NCBI GenBank assembly: GCA_035606355.1
Contig: DATNFO010000045.1
Span: forward strand, 124,001 to 188,000
Origin: Sulfopaludibacter sp035606355
Lineage (GTDB): Bacteria > Acidobacteriota > Terriglobia > Bryobacterales > Bryobacteraceae
DNA length: 64,000 nt
Direction: 5' to 3'
Made by a program: the position numbers and the translations under genes. Shown in pieces: positions 1 through 8,066 of the stretch (positions are counted from its first letter, which is position 1; every line of letters starts with the position of its first letter). The notes beneath the pieces were generated by a model. It was not told where the DNA came from, did not search any database, and saw only the letters and a program-made list of their open reading frames with translations.

Positions 1-3000
1 CGGGTAGTCCGCCGTAATCGCGTGGGAGCCTGCGGCCAGCGTGCTGGTGCTCAGCGTCGCCACACCGGCCACCAGTCCGGTCACGCCGATGCTGTTGCCG
101 TCGCTCTTGAAGTTCACGTTGCCGGTCGGAGTGCCGCTCGTGGTGCTCGTCGAGGTGAACGTGAAGGTCACCGTCTGGCCCAACGACGCGGGATTCACGC
201 TCGAAACCAGCGAATTCGTCGTGTCGGCCTTATTCACCGTGAGCGACTGGCCCGCGGAAGTCTGCGCCGAGTAGTTCGTATCGCCCTGATATTTCACCGT
301 CAGGGTGTACGGCGAATTCACCGGCGAAAGGTTGTTCGGAATGGAAAGGGTCGCCACGCCGGAAGCTAGCGTCACCGCGCCGCCCAATTGGCTCGCGCCG
401 TTGTTCAGCGTCACCGTGCCGGTCGGAGTTGCCGCGCCGCCGCCGGCGCCGTTCACCGTCACGCTGAAGCTGTTGCTCGATCCGTAGCTGATGGCAGCCG
501 CCGGGAAGCCCGAGATCGTGAACGTCGGCGTCGCCTGCTGCACCGTGATTCCGTTCGTGCCGCTGGTGCTGGTCGCGAAGTTCGTCGCGCCGGCATACTG
601 CGCCGAAATGCTGTGCGGCCCCGGAGCCAGCGTCGCAATCGTCGCCGTCGCCACGCCCGATCCGTTCAACGTCCCCGACCCGATATTCTGGACGCCATCG
701 AGGAAGTTCACCGTACCCGTCGGCGTGCCGCCGCCCGAGGTAACCGTCGCCTGCAGGTTCACGGTCGAACCGAAGGTCGGAGTTCCGCCGGCGGCCGGCA
801 AATTCAAAGTCGTCGTCGTCGCCGCGCCGTTCACCGTCGTCGTGATCGTGTTTGAAGTACTCGTGGCGAAGTTCGTGTTCCCGCTATACGTCGCCGATAT
901 GGGGTGCGGCCCCGTGGAGCCGCTGGCGTAGGTCTGCGGGCAGGTAGCCGTCACAACGTTCGTGCCGGTCACCGAAACCGAAACACCCGTGCACGTGCCG
1001 ATCGGTACCGCGTTGTCGTAGAAGGTAACCGTGCCGCCCGGGTTGATCGCGTTCGTCTGCGCCGCCGTGACGGTTGCCGTGTACGTCACGTTCGCGCCGA
1101 TCGCGACTGTCGCCGGAGCCGCCGGGTTGGACGTCACCACCGTATTCGTGCTGACCGTCGAAACCGTTGCCGTTCCCGACGTATGCGCCGTGGACACGTT
1201 GAAGTTGGTGTCTCCGCTATATACAGCGAAGACCGATGTCGGCCCAACCGGAAGCGCGGAATTCGACGCCGTGGATGCCTGGTAGCTCGTGCCCGCCAGA
1301 ACCACGGGGATATTCTGCTGCGCCACTCCGTTCACAAGGTAAATCACAGCCGGCGCCGTATAGAAGGTCACCGTGCCGCCGAAGGCCGCGCCCGACGTGG
1401 AGGGCGCTACCGCGCTGATGGTCGTGGTGAAGGTCGTACCCTGGCCGAAAGCCGGATTCGTCGGCGATGCGGAGGTAACGGTCTGCGTGGTGCCTTTATT
1501 GATCGTGTAGGGCAACACGCTCGGATTGGAGCTGCCCGGGAAATTCCCGCCCTTGGAGAATACCGGGTCGGCGCTGTTGTTGTACTTCCAACCGAATGTG
1601 TATGCGTTCGGCGCCAGGCCGGCCGGCACCTGAACGGTCGCGGCTCCGTTGCTCAGCGGCACCGTCGCCACCACGTTTCCGCCCAGGTCCGTCAGCGAAA
1701 CATTGCCCGTCGGCACCGCGCCATTCACGGCGGTCGCCGTGAGGGTGAAGGTCAGCGACTGGAACGCCACCGCGGGTGAAACCGGCGATGCCACGATCCC
1801 GAACGTCGGAGCAATCGGGTTGACCGTGAAGCCCGTTGTGCCCGTGCTGTTGTTCCACGTCGTCGGAGCGCTGCTCGTGAAGTCGGCTTTAATGCTGTGC
1901 GCCACCGCCGTCAAAGTCGAGATCGGACTACCCAGGGTTGCCGTTCCGGACCCGTTGACGGCCAGGTTGGACCCCAGCACCGTACCGGTCGTCGTATCCG
2001 TGATCGTCACGGTTCCGGTCGGCGTGCCGCTCGACGAAGTCACGCTCACAGTGAAGTTGACTGCCGTGCCGTAATCCTGCGGACTCGTCAACATCGGCGT
2101 AATCGTCGTGGTCGTGTTGACCGGACTCTGCACTGCCGCGTTGACCACCTGCGTCAACGTGTTGAAGCTCGAAGTGAACGAATTCGGCGGGCTCGCCAGA
2201 GGCGTGAAAGTCGCCGTAATCGTGTGAGTGTTGACGGAAAGCGTATTCGCCGCCTTGGTCAGTGTCGCCGCGCCGAGGGTGTTCACTGTCGCTGAGCCCA
2301 GTGAGCCGTCTACGCTCGAAGTGAACGCTACCGTGCCCGCGAACGGCCCTGTGTACGCCCCGCCGTTTCCGGTCACGTTCGCCGTGAACGTCACGGATTG
2401 ATCGCGCGTAATCGGAGTCTGCGTCGTCTGCACGGCCGTCGTGGTCGTGACCTGGTTGACCGTGTAGCTTCCCGGAGTGGTCGTGCTGTTGCTCGCCGCA
2501 AATCCCGGAAGCGTGGCGCTGCCCTGATAGAACGCGTTGATCACGTGCGTGCCAGGCATAATGTCGGTGAAATCCGACGTCGAAACGGTCGATGGCGCGC
2601 CCGGCGTCAGCGGGAAGAATCCGCGCGATGCGCCGTCCACCGTCACCTCTACGTTGCCGTCCGGCGTGTGTGCGCCGTTCGTCGTATCGGTCACCGTCGC
2701 GGTAAAGTGAACCGCGGTTCCGTACGCTACATTATTGACGCTCGACGTGACGGTAGTCGTCGTCGCGTCCGAGGCATCCGTGAACACCTGTTGCGCGACG
2801 CTCTGGCTGCCCGTCGCCGTCACGAGGAACTTCATGCCTTCATGACTCGTATCGATATTGAAGCCGCCCAGCGAAATCTTGCCCGTGGCATCGGCCGTCG
2901 CCGTGCCCGTGAATTCCATATTGTGCTGATCCAGCGGGAACGCCGTCACCACAATTGCTACCTGCTCGCCGGGCACGAAGCCGGTACCCGTCATGTCCGC

Positions 3001-4149
3001 GACTTCGCCCGGATGATAATCCAGCTTGCCGGTCTTAATCGTGGAGAAGGTGTAGAGTTCGCTGCTCGCCAGAAGCGTCGAGCCGCTCTTTCCGCCCGCC
3101 ATCACCATCGCGCCGAGCTTCATCAGGCTCTGCGATGCGCCCGTGCGCGCCGTGCGCACCGTGCCGCCCACCGAGAACTTGCCGGCCTGGAAGCTGTACA
3201 CGTCACTCGTGCTCAACAGACCGCTCTCGTCGCTTCCGCCCACCAGCAGCACGCTTCCGTTATTCGGCAGCGTGTACGCCGTGTGGTCTGCCCGCGGACC
3301 GCTCAGCTTCGGACCGGCGACCGTCGAGCCGCGCACCGGATCGTAGATTTCGCTCGTTCCGAGAACTTTGCCCTCGGCGTCATAGCCGCCCGTGATCAGC
3401 ACCGTGCCATCCAGCAGCGTCGCCGCGCCGAAGTTCCTCCGGCCTGTCAGCAGCGCTCCGCCCGCTTTGATCAAGTTTGCCGGCGCGTCGAACACATCGA
3501 TCGAGCTCAGCACCTTGCCGCCGTCCGTCCCGCCGATGATCAGCACATGCTGATCCGGCGTTACCGCCACGCCGAAATTCTTGCGCGCCGTCGAGATGTT
3601 CCCGATGTACGCCACCGTGTTCGTGATCGGCAGATACTGCTCCACCGTTCGTACACCGTTGCCATCCGCATCCGTGCCGCCGATGAGCAGCACCGGACCC
3701 CACGGCAGCACCGTCGCCGTCAGACCGCTGCGCGCTCCCCCCATCGAACCCGCCGGCGTCCAGACGTTGGCGTCCGGATCGTACAGTTCGCTCGATGCCA
3801 GCGTCTTCGCGCCGTCAGTGCCGCCGGTGACGAATACTTTGCCGTCAGCCAGCACGGAGCACGACGCATCGGCTCGCGGTGTCAGCATCGGAGCCGCCGT
3901 CAGGAAGCTGCCGTTCTGCGAAAACACTTCAACTGTATTCGCGACGCCGTTGGCCGTGTTGCCGCCCGCTACCAGGACACGGCCGTCCTGCAACAGAACG
4001 GAACATGCCTGCGACCGAGCCGTCACTAAATTCGCAGCCTGCGACCAACGGTTGACCGTGGGTCCACTGAACTGTGCCTTCAGTAACAGAAAAAAAGCTG
4101 AGATTAAGAGAACAGAACTGGTGACTAGGTACTTGCGGTAACGTTGCAC
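1..4149 (-). CDS. Kelch-repeat / Ig-like-repeat surface protein (3' end outside window)
   Basis: The minus frame is open for all 1383 codons from a GTG preceded by GGAGGG to the left edge, so the C-terminus is missing. Residues about 7-22 form a hydrophobic signal or anchor segment. Residues about 30-385 carry six or seven kelch-type blades with Gly-Gly doublets (VLVAGG, VFVTGG, VLLIGG, VLIIGG, VLITGG). A linker domain follows, then about nine or ten Ig-like (Big_3/Ig_5 type) modules of 85-100 residues with the recurrent GTVTF and AGSHAITADY-like strands. Such proteins are secreted and act in adhesion or as surface display; no enzyme motif is seen. A strong promoter and a GTACTAGTAC palindrome lie upstream, as before a PEP-CTERM gene at 43 kb, so a PEP-CTERM or similar sorting tail beyond the edge is possible but not visible. 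Confidence 0.85.
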   Translation of the reverse strand, partial: MQRYRKYLVTSSVLLISAFFLLLKAQFSGPTVNRWSQAANLVTARSQACSVLLQDGRVLVAGGNTANGVANTVEVFSQNGSFLTAAPMLTPRADASCSVLADGKVFVTGGTDGAKTLASSELYDPDANVWTPAGSMGGARSGLTATVLPWGPVLLIGGTDADGNGVRTVEQYLPITNTVAYIGNISTARKNFGVAVTPDQHVLIIGGTDGGKVLSSIDVFDAPANLIKAGGALLTGRRNFGAATLLDGTVLITGGYDAEGKVLGTSEIYDPVRGSTVAGPKLSGPRADHTAYTLPNNGSVLLVGGSDESGLLSTSDVYSFQAGKFSVGGTVRTARTGASQSLMKLGAMVMAGGKSGSTLLASSELYTFSTIKTGKLDYHPGEVADMTGTGFVPGEQVAIVVTAFPLDQHNMEFTGTATADATGKISLGGFNIDTSHEGMKFLVTATGSQSVAQQVFTDASDATTTTVTSSVNNVAYGTAVHFTATVTDTTNGAHTPDGNVEVTVDGASRGFFPLTPGAPSTVSTSDFTDIMPGTHVINAFYQGSATLPGFAASNSTTTPGSYTVNQVTTTTAVQTTQTPITRDQSVTFTANVTGNGGAYTGPFAGTVAFTSSVDGSLGSATVNTLGAATLTKAANTLSVNTHTITATFTPLASPPNSFTSSFNTLTQVVNAAVQSPVNTTTTITPMLTSPQDYGTAVNFTVSVTSSSGTPTGTVTITDTTTGTVLGSNLAVNGSGTATLGSPISTLTAVAHSIKADFTSSAPTTWNNSTGTTGFTVNPIAPTFGIVASPVSPAVAFQSLTFTLTATAVNGAVPTGNVSLTDLGGNVVATVPLSNGAATVQVPAGLAPNAYTFGWKYNNSADPVFSKGGNFPGSSNPSVLPYTINKGTTQTVTSASPTNPAFGQGTTFTTTISAVAPSTSGAAFGGTVTFYTAPAVIYLVNGVAQQNIPVVLAGTSYQASTASNSALPVGPTSVFAVYSGDTNFNVSTAHTSGTATVSTVSTNTVVTSNPAAPATVAIGANVTYTATVTAAQTNAINPGGTVTFYDNAVPIGTCTGVSVSVTGTNVVTATCPQTYASGSTGPHPISATYSGNTNFATSTSNTITTTVNGAATTTTLNLPAAGGTPTFGSTVNLQATVTSGGGTPTGTVNFLDGVQNIGSGTLNGSGVATATIATLAPGPHSISAQYAGATNFATSTSGTNGITVQQATPTFTISGFPAAAISYGSSNSFSVTVNGAGGGAATPTGTVTLNNGASQLGGAVTLASGVATLSIPNNLSPVNSPYTLTVKYQGDTNYSAQTSAGQSLTVNKADTTNSLVSSVNPASLGQTVTFTFTSTSTTSGTPTGNVNFKSDGNSIGVTGLVAGVATLSTSTLAAGSHAITADYP

Positions 4150-4192
4150 TTCAGACCCTCCGGTGCGTGTGAACATAATCGTGTGTTCATTA

Positions 4193-4222
4193 ACATAACC
4201 ACGTAAGGTCTAACAGAGTCAA
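4193..4222 (-). promoter_or_regulatory. Promoter of the kelch/Ig-like gene
   Basis: Read on the minus strand, TTGACT (4217-4222) and TTATGT (4193-4198) are separated by 18 nt, placing the transcript start near 4186, about 37 nt before the GTG start. The layout matches the promoter at 43183-43212 closely, including spacer length and distance to the upstream palindrome. Predicted by eye. Confidence 0.5.
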
Positions 4223-4262
4223 CGGTTTTGGAGCAATTGGAGAGATTCCTACCTGTCCATGC

Positions 4263-4274
4263 GGTACTAGTACC
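4263..4274. promoter_or_regulatory. GGTACTAGTACC palindrome, candidate operator
   Basis: A perfect 12-bp palindrome about 40 nt upstream of the -35 box of the kelch/Ig-like gene. A half-related GGTACTAA lies at 4345-4352, overlapping the end of the preceding gene. The same 10-bp core occurs at the same distance upstream of the double PEP-CTERM gene. The position upstream of -35 fits an activator site; the binding protein is unknown. Confidence 0.5.
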
Positions 4275-4338
4275 TCCAGGGACAAAATCAGGCGGAATTT
4301 GTATGACACTTTACAAGATTGAAAGTAGGCAATTTAGC

Positions 4339-5538
4339 TTAGAGGGTACTAATACGGGCAGGAAATACGGGTGGGCGTACCGATTCCGCGTGCCAGCCTA
4401 ACAGGAATTCCGCAGCAGCGCCGCAGACCCGTCCCTGGCACGGTCCCATGCCGCACCGCGTGTGCAGTTTCGCTTCTCGCCAGCCTGCGCACTCCCGCAC
4501 GCGCCCGAACGTCACGTCCTCGCAGCGGCACATCAGCGTGTCATCGGTGACCATCTCGCGCAGTTCTGCGCGCAACGCGAAAGCCCGCTCCAGATCCGCC
4601 GCGAACCGGCGATGCCTGTCCCGCTCGGCAAGCAACGCGCGCTCCGCCGTTCCGCCCGCCGCCGCCAGTCCCGCGATCTCGCCTTCGACGATCGCAAGAT
4701 CCAGCCCGCCGATGCCCGTCGCTTCACCCGCCGCATATACGTGCGCGACGCTGGTCTGCTGCTGCCCATCCACAGCCACCGCGCCGTTCTCGATGCGGCA
4801 CCCGAGCACCGATGCCAGTTCGAGATTCGGAACCAGCCCGAAGCCGCACGCCAGGTAGTCGCAGCGCTCCGTCCACTGCGTGTCGCGCCGCCGCAGCGTG
4901 ACGCTTTCGAGTTCGCCGTCACCCACCGCGCGTACCGGCCAGCATGACGTCAGGTACCGCACGCCCGCCAGTCCCGCGCGCAGTTGCATCGCCTGCATCA
5001 GCTTTTTCGGTTGCGCCACCAGCTTCGCCGCGAACCCGACCACCGCGGGATGTGTAGCCTGCTCCGCAATCGCGGCAATTGTCGCACCGTGATCGCGAAG
5101 ATACTTCGCCACCGCGAGCAGCAGCGGACCGCTGCCGGCCACCACCACGCGCTTGCCCTTCACCGGCAGCCCGCCCTTCGCGAGCGCCTGCAAGCCGCCC
5201 GCGCCCGCGACGTTAGGCAGCGTCCATCCGGGAAACGGCAGAAAGCGTTCGCGAGCGCCCGTAGCCAGCACCAGTGCGCCGTACTCCAAATCCGCCGCGC
5301 CCTGCGGAAATTCCACGCTGAGCCGTCCCGCCGAAGGAGCCGCCACCACGCGCGCGCTCATCATGCGATCGACCGCGGGAACATCGCGCTCCGCCACCAT
5401 CCCGCGCCAGATCTGTCCGCCCGCGGCCGGATTGTCGTCCAGCATGGCCACCCGCGCGCCGCTCGCCAAAGCCCGCCGCGACGCCGCCAACCCCGCCGGA
5501 CCCGCACCCACCACCACTACATCGAATCGATCCGCCAT
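4339..5538 (-). CDS. FAD-dependent oxidoreductase with BFD-type [2Fe-2S] domain (D-hydroxyproline dehydrogenase subunit, LhpE/HcnB-like)
   Basis: A 399-residue flavoprotein. The N-terminus has the Rossmann FAD motif VVVGAGPAGLAASR and a second dinucleotide fold (VVVAGSGPLLLAVA). The C-terminal 75 residues hold a BFD-like iron-sulfur domain with CRC followed by CGMGPCQGRVC. This arrangement is that of the HcnB/OoxA/LhpE subunits, which accept electrons from the amine-oxidising FAD subunit of heteromeric dehydrogenases. The partner subunits are the next two genes upstream, and an epimerase for hydroxyproline heads the operon, so a role in oxidising D-hydroxyproline is the best inference. ATG 5538 is preferred over the in-frame start 14 codons earlier, since those codons lie inside a palindromic repeat. 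A 148-nt repeat-filled gap separates it from the 2Fe-2S gene, unusual within such an operon. Confidence 0.85.
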   Translation of the reverse strand: MADRFDVVVVGAGPAGLAASRRALASGARVAMLDDNPAAGGQIWRGMVAERDVPAVDRMMSARVVAAPSAGRLSVEFPQGAADLEYGALVLATGARERFLPFPGWTLPNVAGAGGLQALAKGGLPVKGKRVVVAGSGPLLLAVAKYLRDHGATIAAIAEQATHPAVVGFAAKLVAQPKKLMQAMQLRAGLAGVRYLTSCWPVRAVGDGELESVTLRRRDTQWTERCDYLACGFGLVPNLELASVLGCRIENGAVAVDGQQQTSVAHVYAAGEATGIGGLDLAIVEGEIAGLAAAGGTAERALLAERDRHRRFAADLERAFALRAELREMVTDDTLMCRCEDVTFGRVRECAGWREAKLHTRCGMGPCQGRVCGAAAEFLLGWHAESVRPPVFPARISTL

Positions 5539-5550
5539 CCATCCTCGCAG

Positions 5551-5676
5551 TACCGACCGGCCGCCAGGCCGGTCGAGCACAACTCGCAGTCGTTCTACCC
5601 ACTACCGACCGGCCGCCACGCCGGTCGCGCACCATTCGCAATCCGCAGTACCGACCGGCCTCCTGGCCGGTCGCGC
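5551..5676. repeat. Three tandem GGCCGGTC-type short palindromes
   Basis: Three copies of a palindrome of the form CGACCGGCC-N4-GGCCGGTCG (centred near 5564, 5616 and 5662; the middle copy has one arm base changed) are spaced about 50 nt apart and fill most of the gap inside the hydroxyproline operon. Single or variant copies lie at 10978-10999 and 20337-20435. They look like REP-type extragenic palindromes and would form strong hairpins in the operon mRNA. Confidence 0.75.
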
Positions 5677-5686
5677 ACACTCTCGA

Positions 5687-5932
5687 TCAATCCGTCCGCA
5701 CATCCATCCCGTCCGCGCACACCACCTGACAACTCCGCTGATGTTCGCGCCCGTCGATCGTCACCCGGCACTCGAAACAAATCCCCATCCCGCACAACGG
5801 CGCGCGAGCTTCGCCCGTCACACTGTGCCGGAACGCCGTCTCCCCCGCCAGCACCACCGCCGTCGAAACCATCGACCCCGCCGGCACCGCGACCTCCCGC
5901 CCGTTCACCCGAACCCGGCTAATGTCCGCCAA
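5687..5932 (-). CDS. Small (2Fe-2S)-binding protein, dehydrogenase subunit (LhpF/HcnA-like)
   Basis: About 81 residues with a plant-ferredoxin-type cluster motif, C-x4-C-x2-C in LCGMGICFECRV, plus a fourth Cys in QRSC. Proteins of this size and motif are the small electron-transfer subunit of HcnABC, opine and D-hydroxyproline dehydrogenases. The gene sits between the two flavoprotein subunits on the same strand. No ATG is available: TTG 5932, preceded by GGGAGGG and overlapping the end of the upstream gene, is the likely start; a TTG at 5986 would add 18 residues. Overlap with the upstream gene suggests translational coupling. Confidence 0.8.
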   Translation of the reverse strand: MADISRVRVNGREVAVPAGSMVSTAVVLAGETAFRHSVTGEARAPLCGMGICFECRVTIDGREHQRSCQVVCADGMDVRTD

Positions 5933-7034
5933 GTGCCCTCCCCGGCAAATAAGCCGCGCGATCGATTTCCGATTGCCGGCCCACAATCATGTCCGCCACC
6001 AAACGACCCGTCGCCAGCGACGTCGTGATCCCCAGCCCTTCATGCCCCGTCGCCAGATACAATCGCGCATCGCCTGCCGTCGGCCCGATCAACGGCAGCT
6101 TATCCGGAGTGGCCGCGCGAAATCCCGTCCACGCGCGAATGCCCGTGCGATCCTTCAGCCCCGGCATATATTGCTCGCACCGCCGCAGCATCCTGCTCAG
6201 CATCGCCGCCTCAACCGCGCTCTCCTCCGCGCCGAATTGCCGCGAGCTTCCGAGCAGCACCTGACCCGTCTTGCGCGGCTGCGCATTGAACGCCACCGAA
6301 TCGCTGGTCGTCGAATGCGCGCTCTTCAAATACCCCAGCTCCACCAGGCAATGCCGCACCAGCCCCGGATACCGATCCGTGATCAGCAGATGCCCCTTGC
6401 GCCGCCGCACTTCGATCCCCGGCGTCAAATCGGCAGCCCACGCGCCGAGCGCATTCACCGTAATCCCCGCGCTCAAACTGGCGCCCGACCGTAGCTCGAT
6501 GCCTGCACCGCTCACCTTCGTCACGCGATCCCGCACCAGCACCGCACCCTTCTTCTCCGCCTCGCCGATCAGGAACTTCGCCCCGCACGGCGGATATATC
6601 GTCGCATCGTCGCGCACGAAAAGCGCGCCCGCGAGTCCCGGACGCAGATGCGGCTCCGCCTCCGCCAGCGCTTGCGCATCGATGACCTCCGCCCGCACGC
6701 GAGCATCGTCATACAGCCGCTGCTTGCGATGCACCTCGGCCATCTCTTCCTCATCGGCCGCCACCCACAGCGTGCCGCACGCCAGATACTCCACGTCCGC
6801 CGGAAGCTTCGGACGCATCGCCATCCACAGTTCGCACGAATATTTCGTGAGCGCCATCTGCGCCGGCGAATCGTCCATCACCACCAAATGACCCATGCCG
6901 GCCGCGGTTGCGCCGCCGCCCACCACTCCGCCTTCCACCACCGCCACCGAAAGGCCTGCCGCCGCGCATTCCGCCGCGCACGCCGCGCCCACAATGCCGC
7001 CGCCGGCGATGGCTACGTCGTAGCTTTTGCCCAT
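5919..7034 (-). CDS. FAD-dependent amino-acid oxidase subunit, probable D-hydroxyproline dehydrogenase (LhpB/DadA-like)
   Basis: A 371-residue DAO-family flavoprotein. The N-terminal FAD-binding motif is VAIAGGGIVGAACAAE, and the C-terminal conserved stretch TPDKLPLIGPT followed by ATGHEGLGIT is typical of glycine/D-amino-acid oxidases. The family transfers electrons to the other subunits rather than to oxygen when it occurs with a 2Fe-2S and a BFD-domain partner, as here. Expected reaction: cis-4-hydroxy-D-proline to the corresponding pyrroline carboxylate. Start ATG 7034 overlaps the end of the epimerase gene by about 20 nt. The deaminase and the semialdehyde dehydrogenase that finish the pathway are not in the window. 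Confidence 0.82.
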   Translation of the reverse strand: MGKSYDVAIAGGGIVGAACAAECAAAGLSVAVVEGGVVGGGATAAGMGHLVVMDDSPAQMALTKYSCELWMAMRPKLPADVEYLACGTLWVAADEEEMAEVHRKQRLYDDARVRAEVIDAQALAEAEPHLRPGLAGALFVRDDATIYPPCGAKFLIGEAEKKGAVLVRDRVTKVSGAGIELRSGASLSAGITVNALGAWAADLTPGIEVRRRKGHLLITDRYPGLVRHCLVELGYLKSAHSTTSDSVAFNAQPRKTGQVLLGSSRQFGAEESAVEAAMLSRMLRRCEQYMPGLKDRTGIRAWTGFRAATPDKLPLIGPTAGDARLYLATGHEGLGITTSLATGRLVADMIVGRQSEIDRAAYLPGRALGGH

Positions 7035-7981
7035 GTGCCTCGTATGCCCCAACAGAAGGGGTCGCGCTCGTCAAGAATCAGGTCCGCCTCCGCATTCACA
7101 AACGCGCTGCCCGTGATCTCGGGATAAACTTTCCCGTCCACCACGCTCACGCTGCCTTTGAAAATGCTGCCTACGATGCTCTCCTGCCGCCACACCGCGC
7201 CGGGCGCCAGTTTTCCATCGGCGTACAGGCATGCCAGCTTCGCGCTCGTCCCCGTGCCGCAGGGCGACCGGTCATATGCCTTCCCCGGACACAACACGAA
7301 GCTCCGGCTGTCCGCATTCGACGACGAAGGAGGACCGAACAACTCGATGTGGTCGATTTCCCGCCCGTCCGCCCCGGTGATGCCTGCCTGCTCCAGCCCC
7401 TTGCGGATGCGCCACGCGCAGTCCGTCAATTCGTCGATAGCGCTCATGTCGAGCACCTGCTTGTGGTCGTTGCACAGGAAAAACCAGTTCCCGCCCCACG
7501 CGATATCGCCGTGCACGCGCCCTATGCCGGGTGCGTCGACGGCCACCTTCGTCGCACTCCGGTAGCTCGCCACATTGCGAATCGTCACGCTCCCGTCGTC
7601 GTTCAAACGGGCATCCACGGGACCGCAAACCGTATCCAACCGGCAAACGCCCTCGCGAACCCGTCCCATGTGAGCCAGCGTGACCACCAGGCCGATCGTC
7701 CCGTGACCGCACATGTTCAGATACCCGACGTTGTTGAAGAAAATCACGCCGGCATCGCAACCCTTCTCGTACGGCTCGCACAGCAAAGCCCCGACAATCG
7801 CATCGTTCCCCCGGGGCTCATTCACCACCGCCGAACGGAACTTGTCGAACTCATGGCGGAACCGCTCCAACCGCTCCGTCAAAGGTCCGCTGCCCAGGTC
7901 CGGCCCGCCCGAAACCACCACGCGCGTAGGCTCTCCCCCAGTATGAGAGTCGATAATCCTGATCTTCTGATTCGTGTTCAT
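7013..7981 (-). CDS. lhpA: 4-hydroxyproline 2-epimerase (proline racemase family)
   Basis: 322 residues of the proline racemase family. Both catalytic cysteines are present: C91 in NMCGHGTIG and C241 in DRSPCGTGTSA. A Cys at the second site separates racemases/epimerases from the trans-3-hydroxyproline dehydratases, which carry Thr. With the downstream three-subunit dehydrogenase the natural reading is epimerisation of trans-4-hydroxy-L-proline to the cis-D form in the cytoplasm. The divergent gene is an amino-acid permease followed by a proline-specific peptidase, supporting a hydroxyproline or collagen/extensin peptide diet. Proline racemase activity cannot be excluded from sequence alone. 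Confidence 0.88.
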   Translation of the reverse strand: MNTNQKIRIIDSHTGGEPTRVVVSGGPDLGSGPLTERLERFRHEFDKFRSAVVNEPRGNDAIVGALLCEPYEKGCDAGVIFFNNVGYLNMCGHGTIGLVVTLAHMGRVREGVCRLDTVCGPVDARLNDDGSVTIRNVASYRSATKVAVDAPGIGRVHGDIAWGGNWFFLCNDHKQVLDMSAIDELTDCAWRIRKGLEQAGITGADGREIDHIELFGPPSSSNADSRSFVLCPGKAYDRSPCGTGTSAKLACLYADGKLAPGAVWRQESIVGSIFKGSVSVVDGKVYPEITGSAFVNAEADLILDERDPFCWGIRGTWAKATT

Positions 7982-8066
7982 TCGTGTTTATTCGGGGCGC
8001 AATGCGCCTACATTCCCAGCTTTTTCTGTAACCGCTTTCAATTCCGTCATTATAGAATGGATTCCC

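Noticed and set aside
2398..4029. Long open frame on the plus strand opposite the kelch/Ig-like gene
   Set aside because: Arg/His-rich translation without any recognisable motif; it mirrors the codon bias of the minus-strand gene, which has a signal segment, repeats, ribosome site and promoter.
8049..8056. ATTATAGA as a shared promoter between the hydroxyproline epimerase and permease genes
   Set aside because: -10-like on both strands but neither has a matching -35, and the plus-strand start would leave almost no leader.
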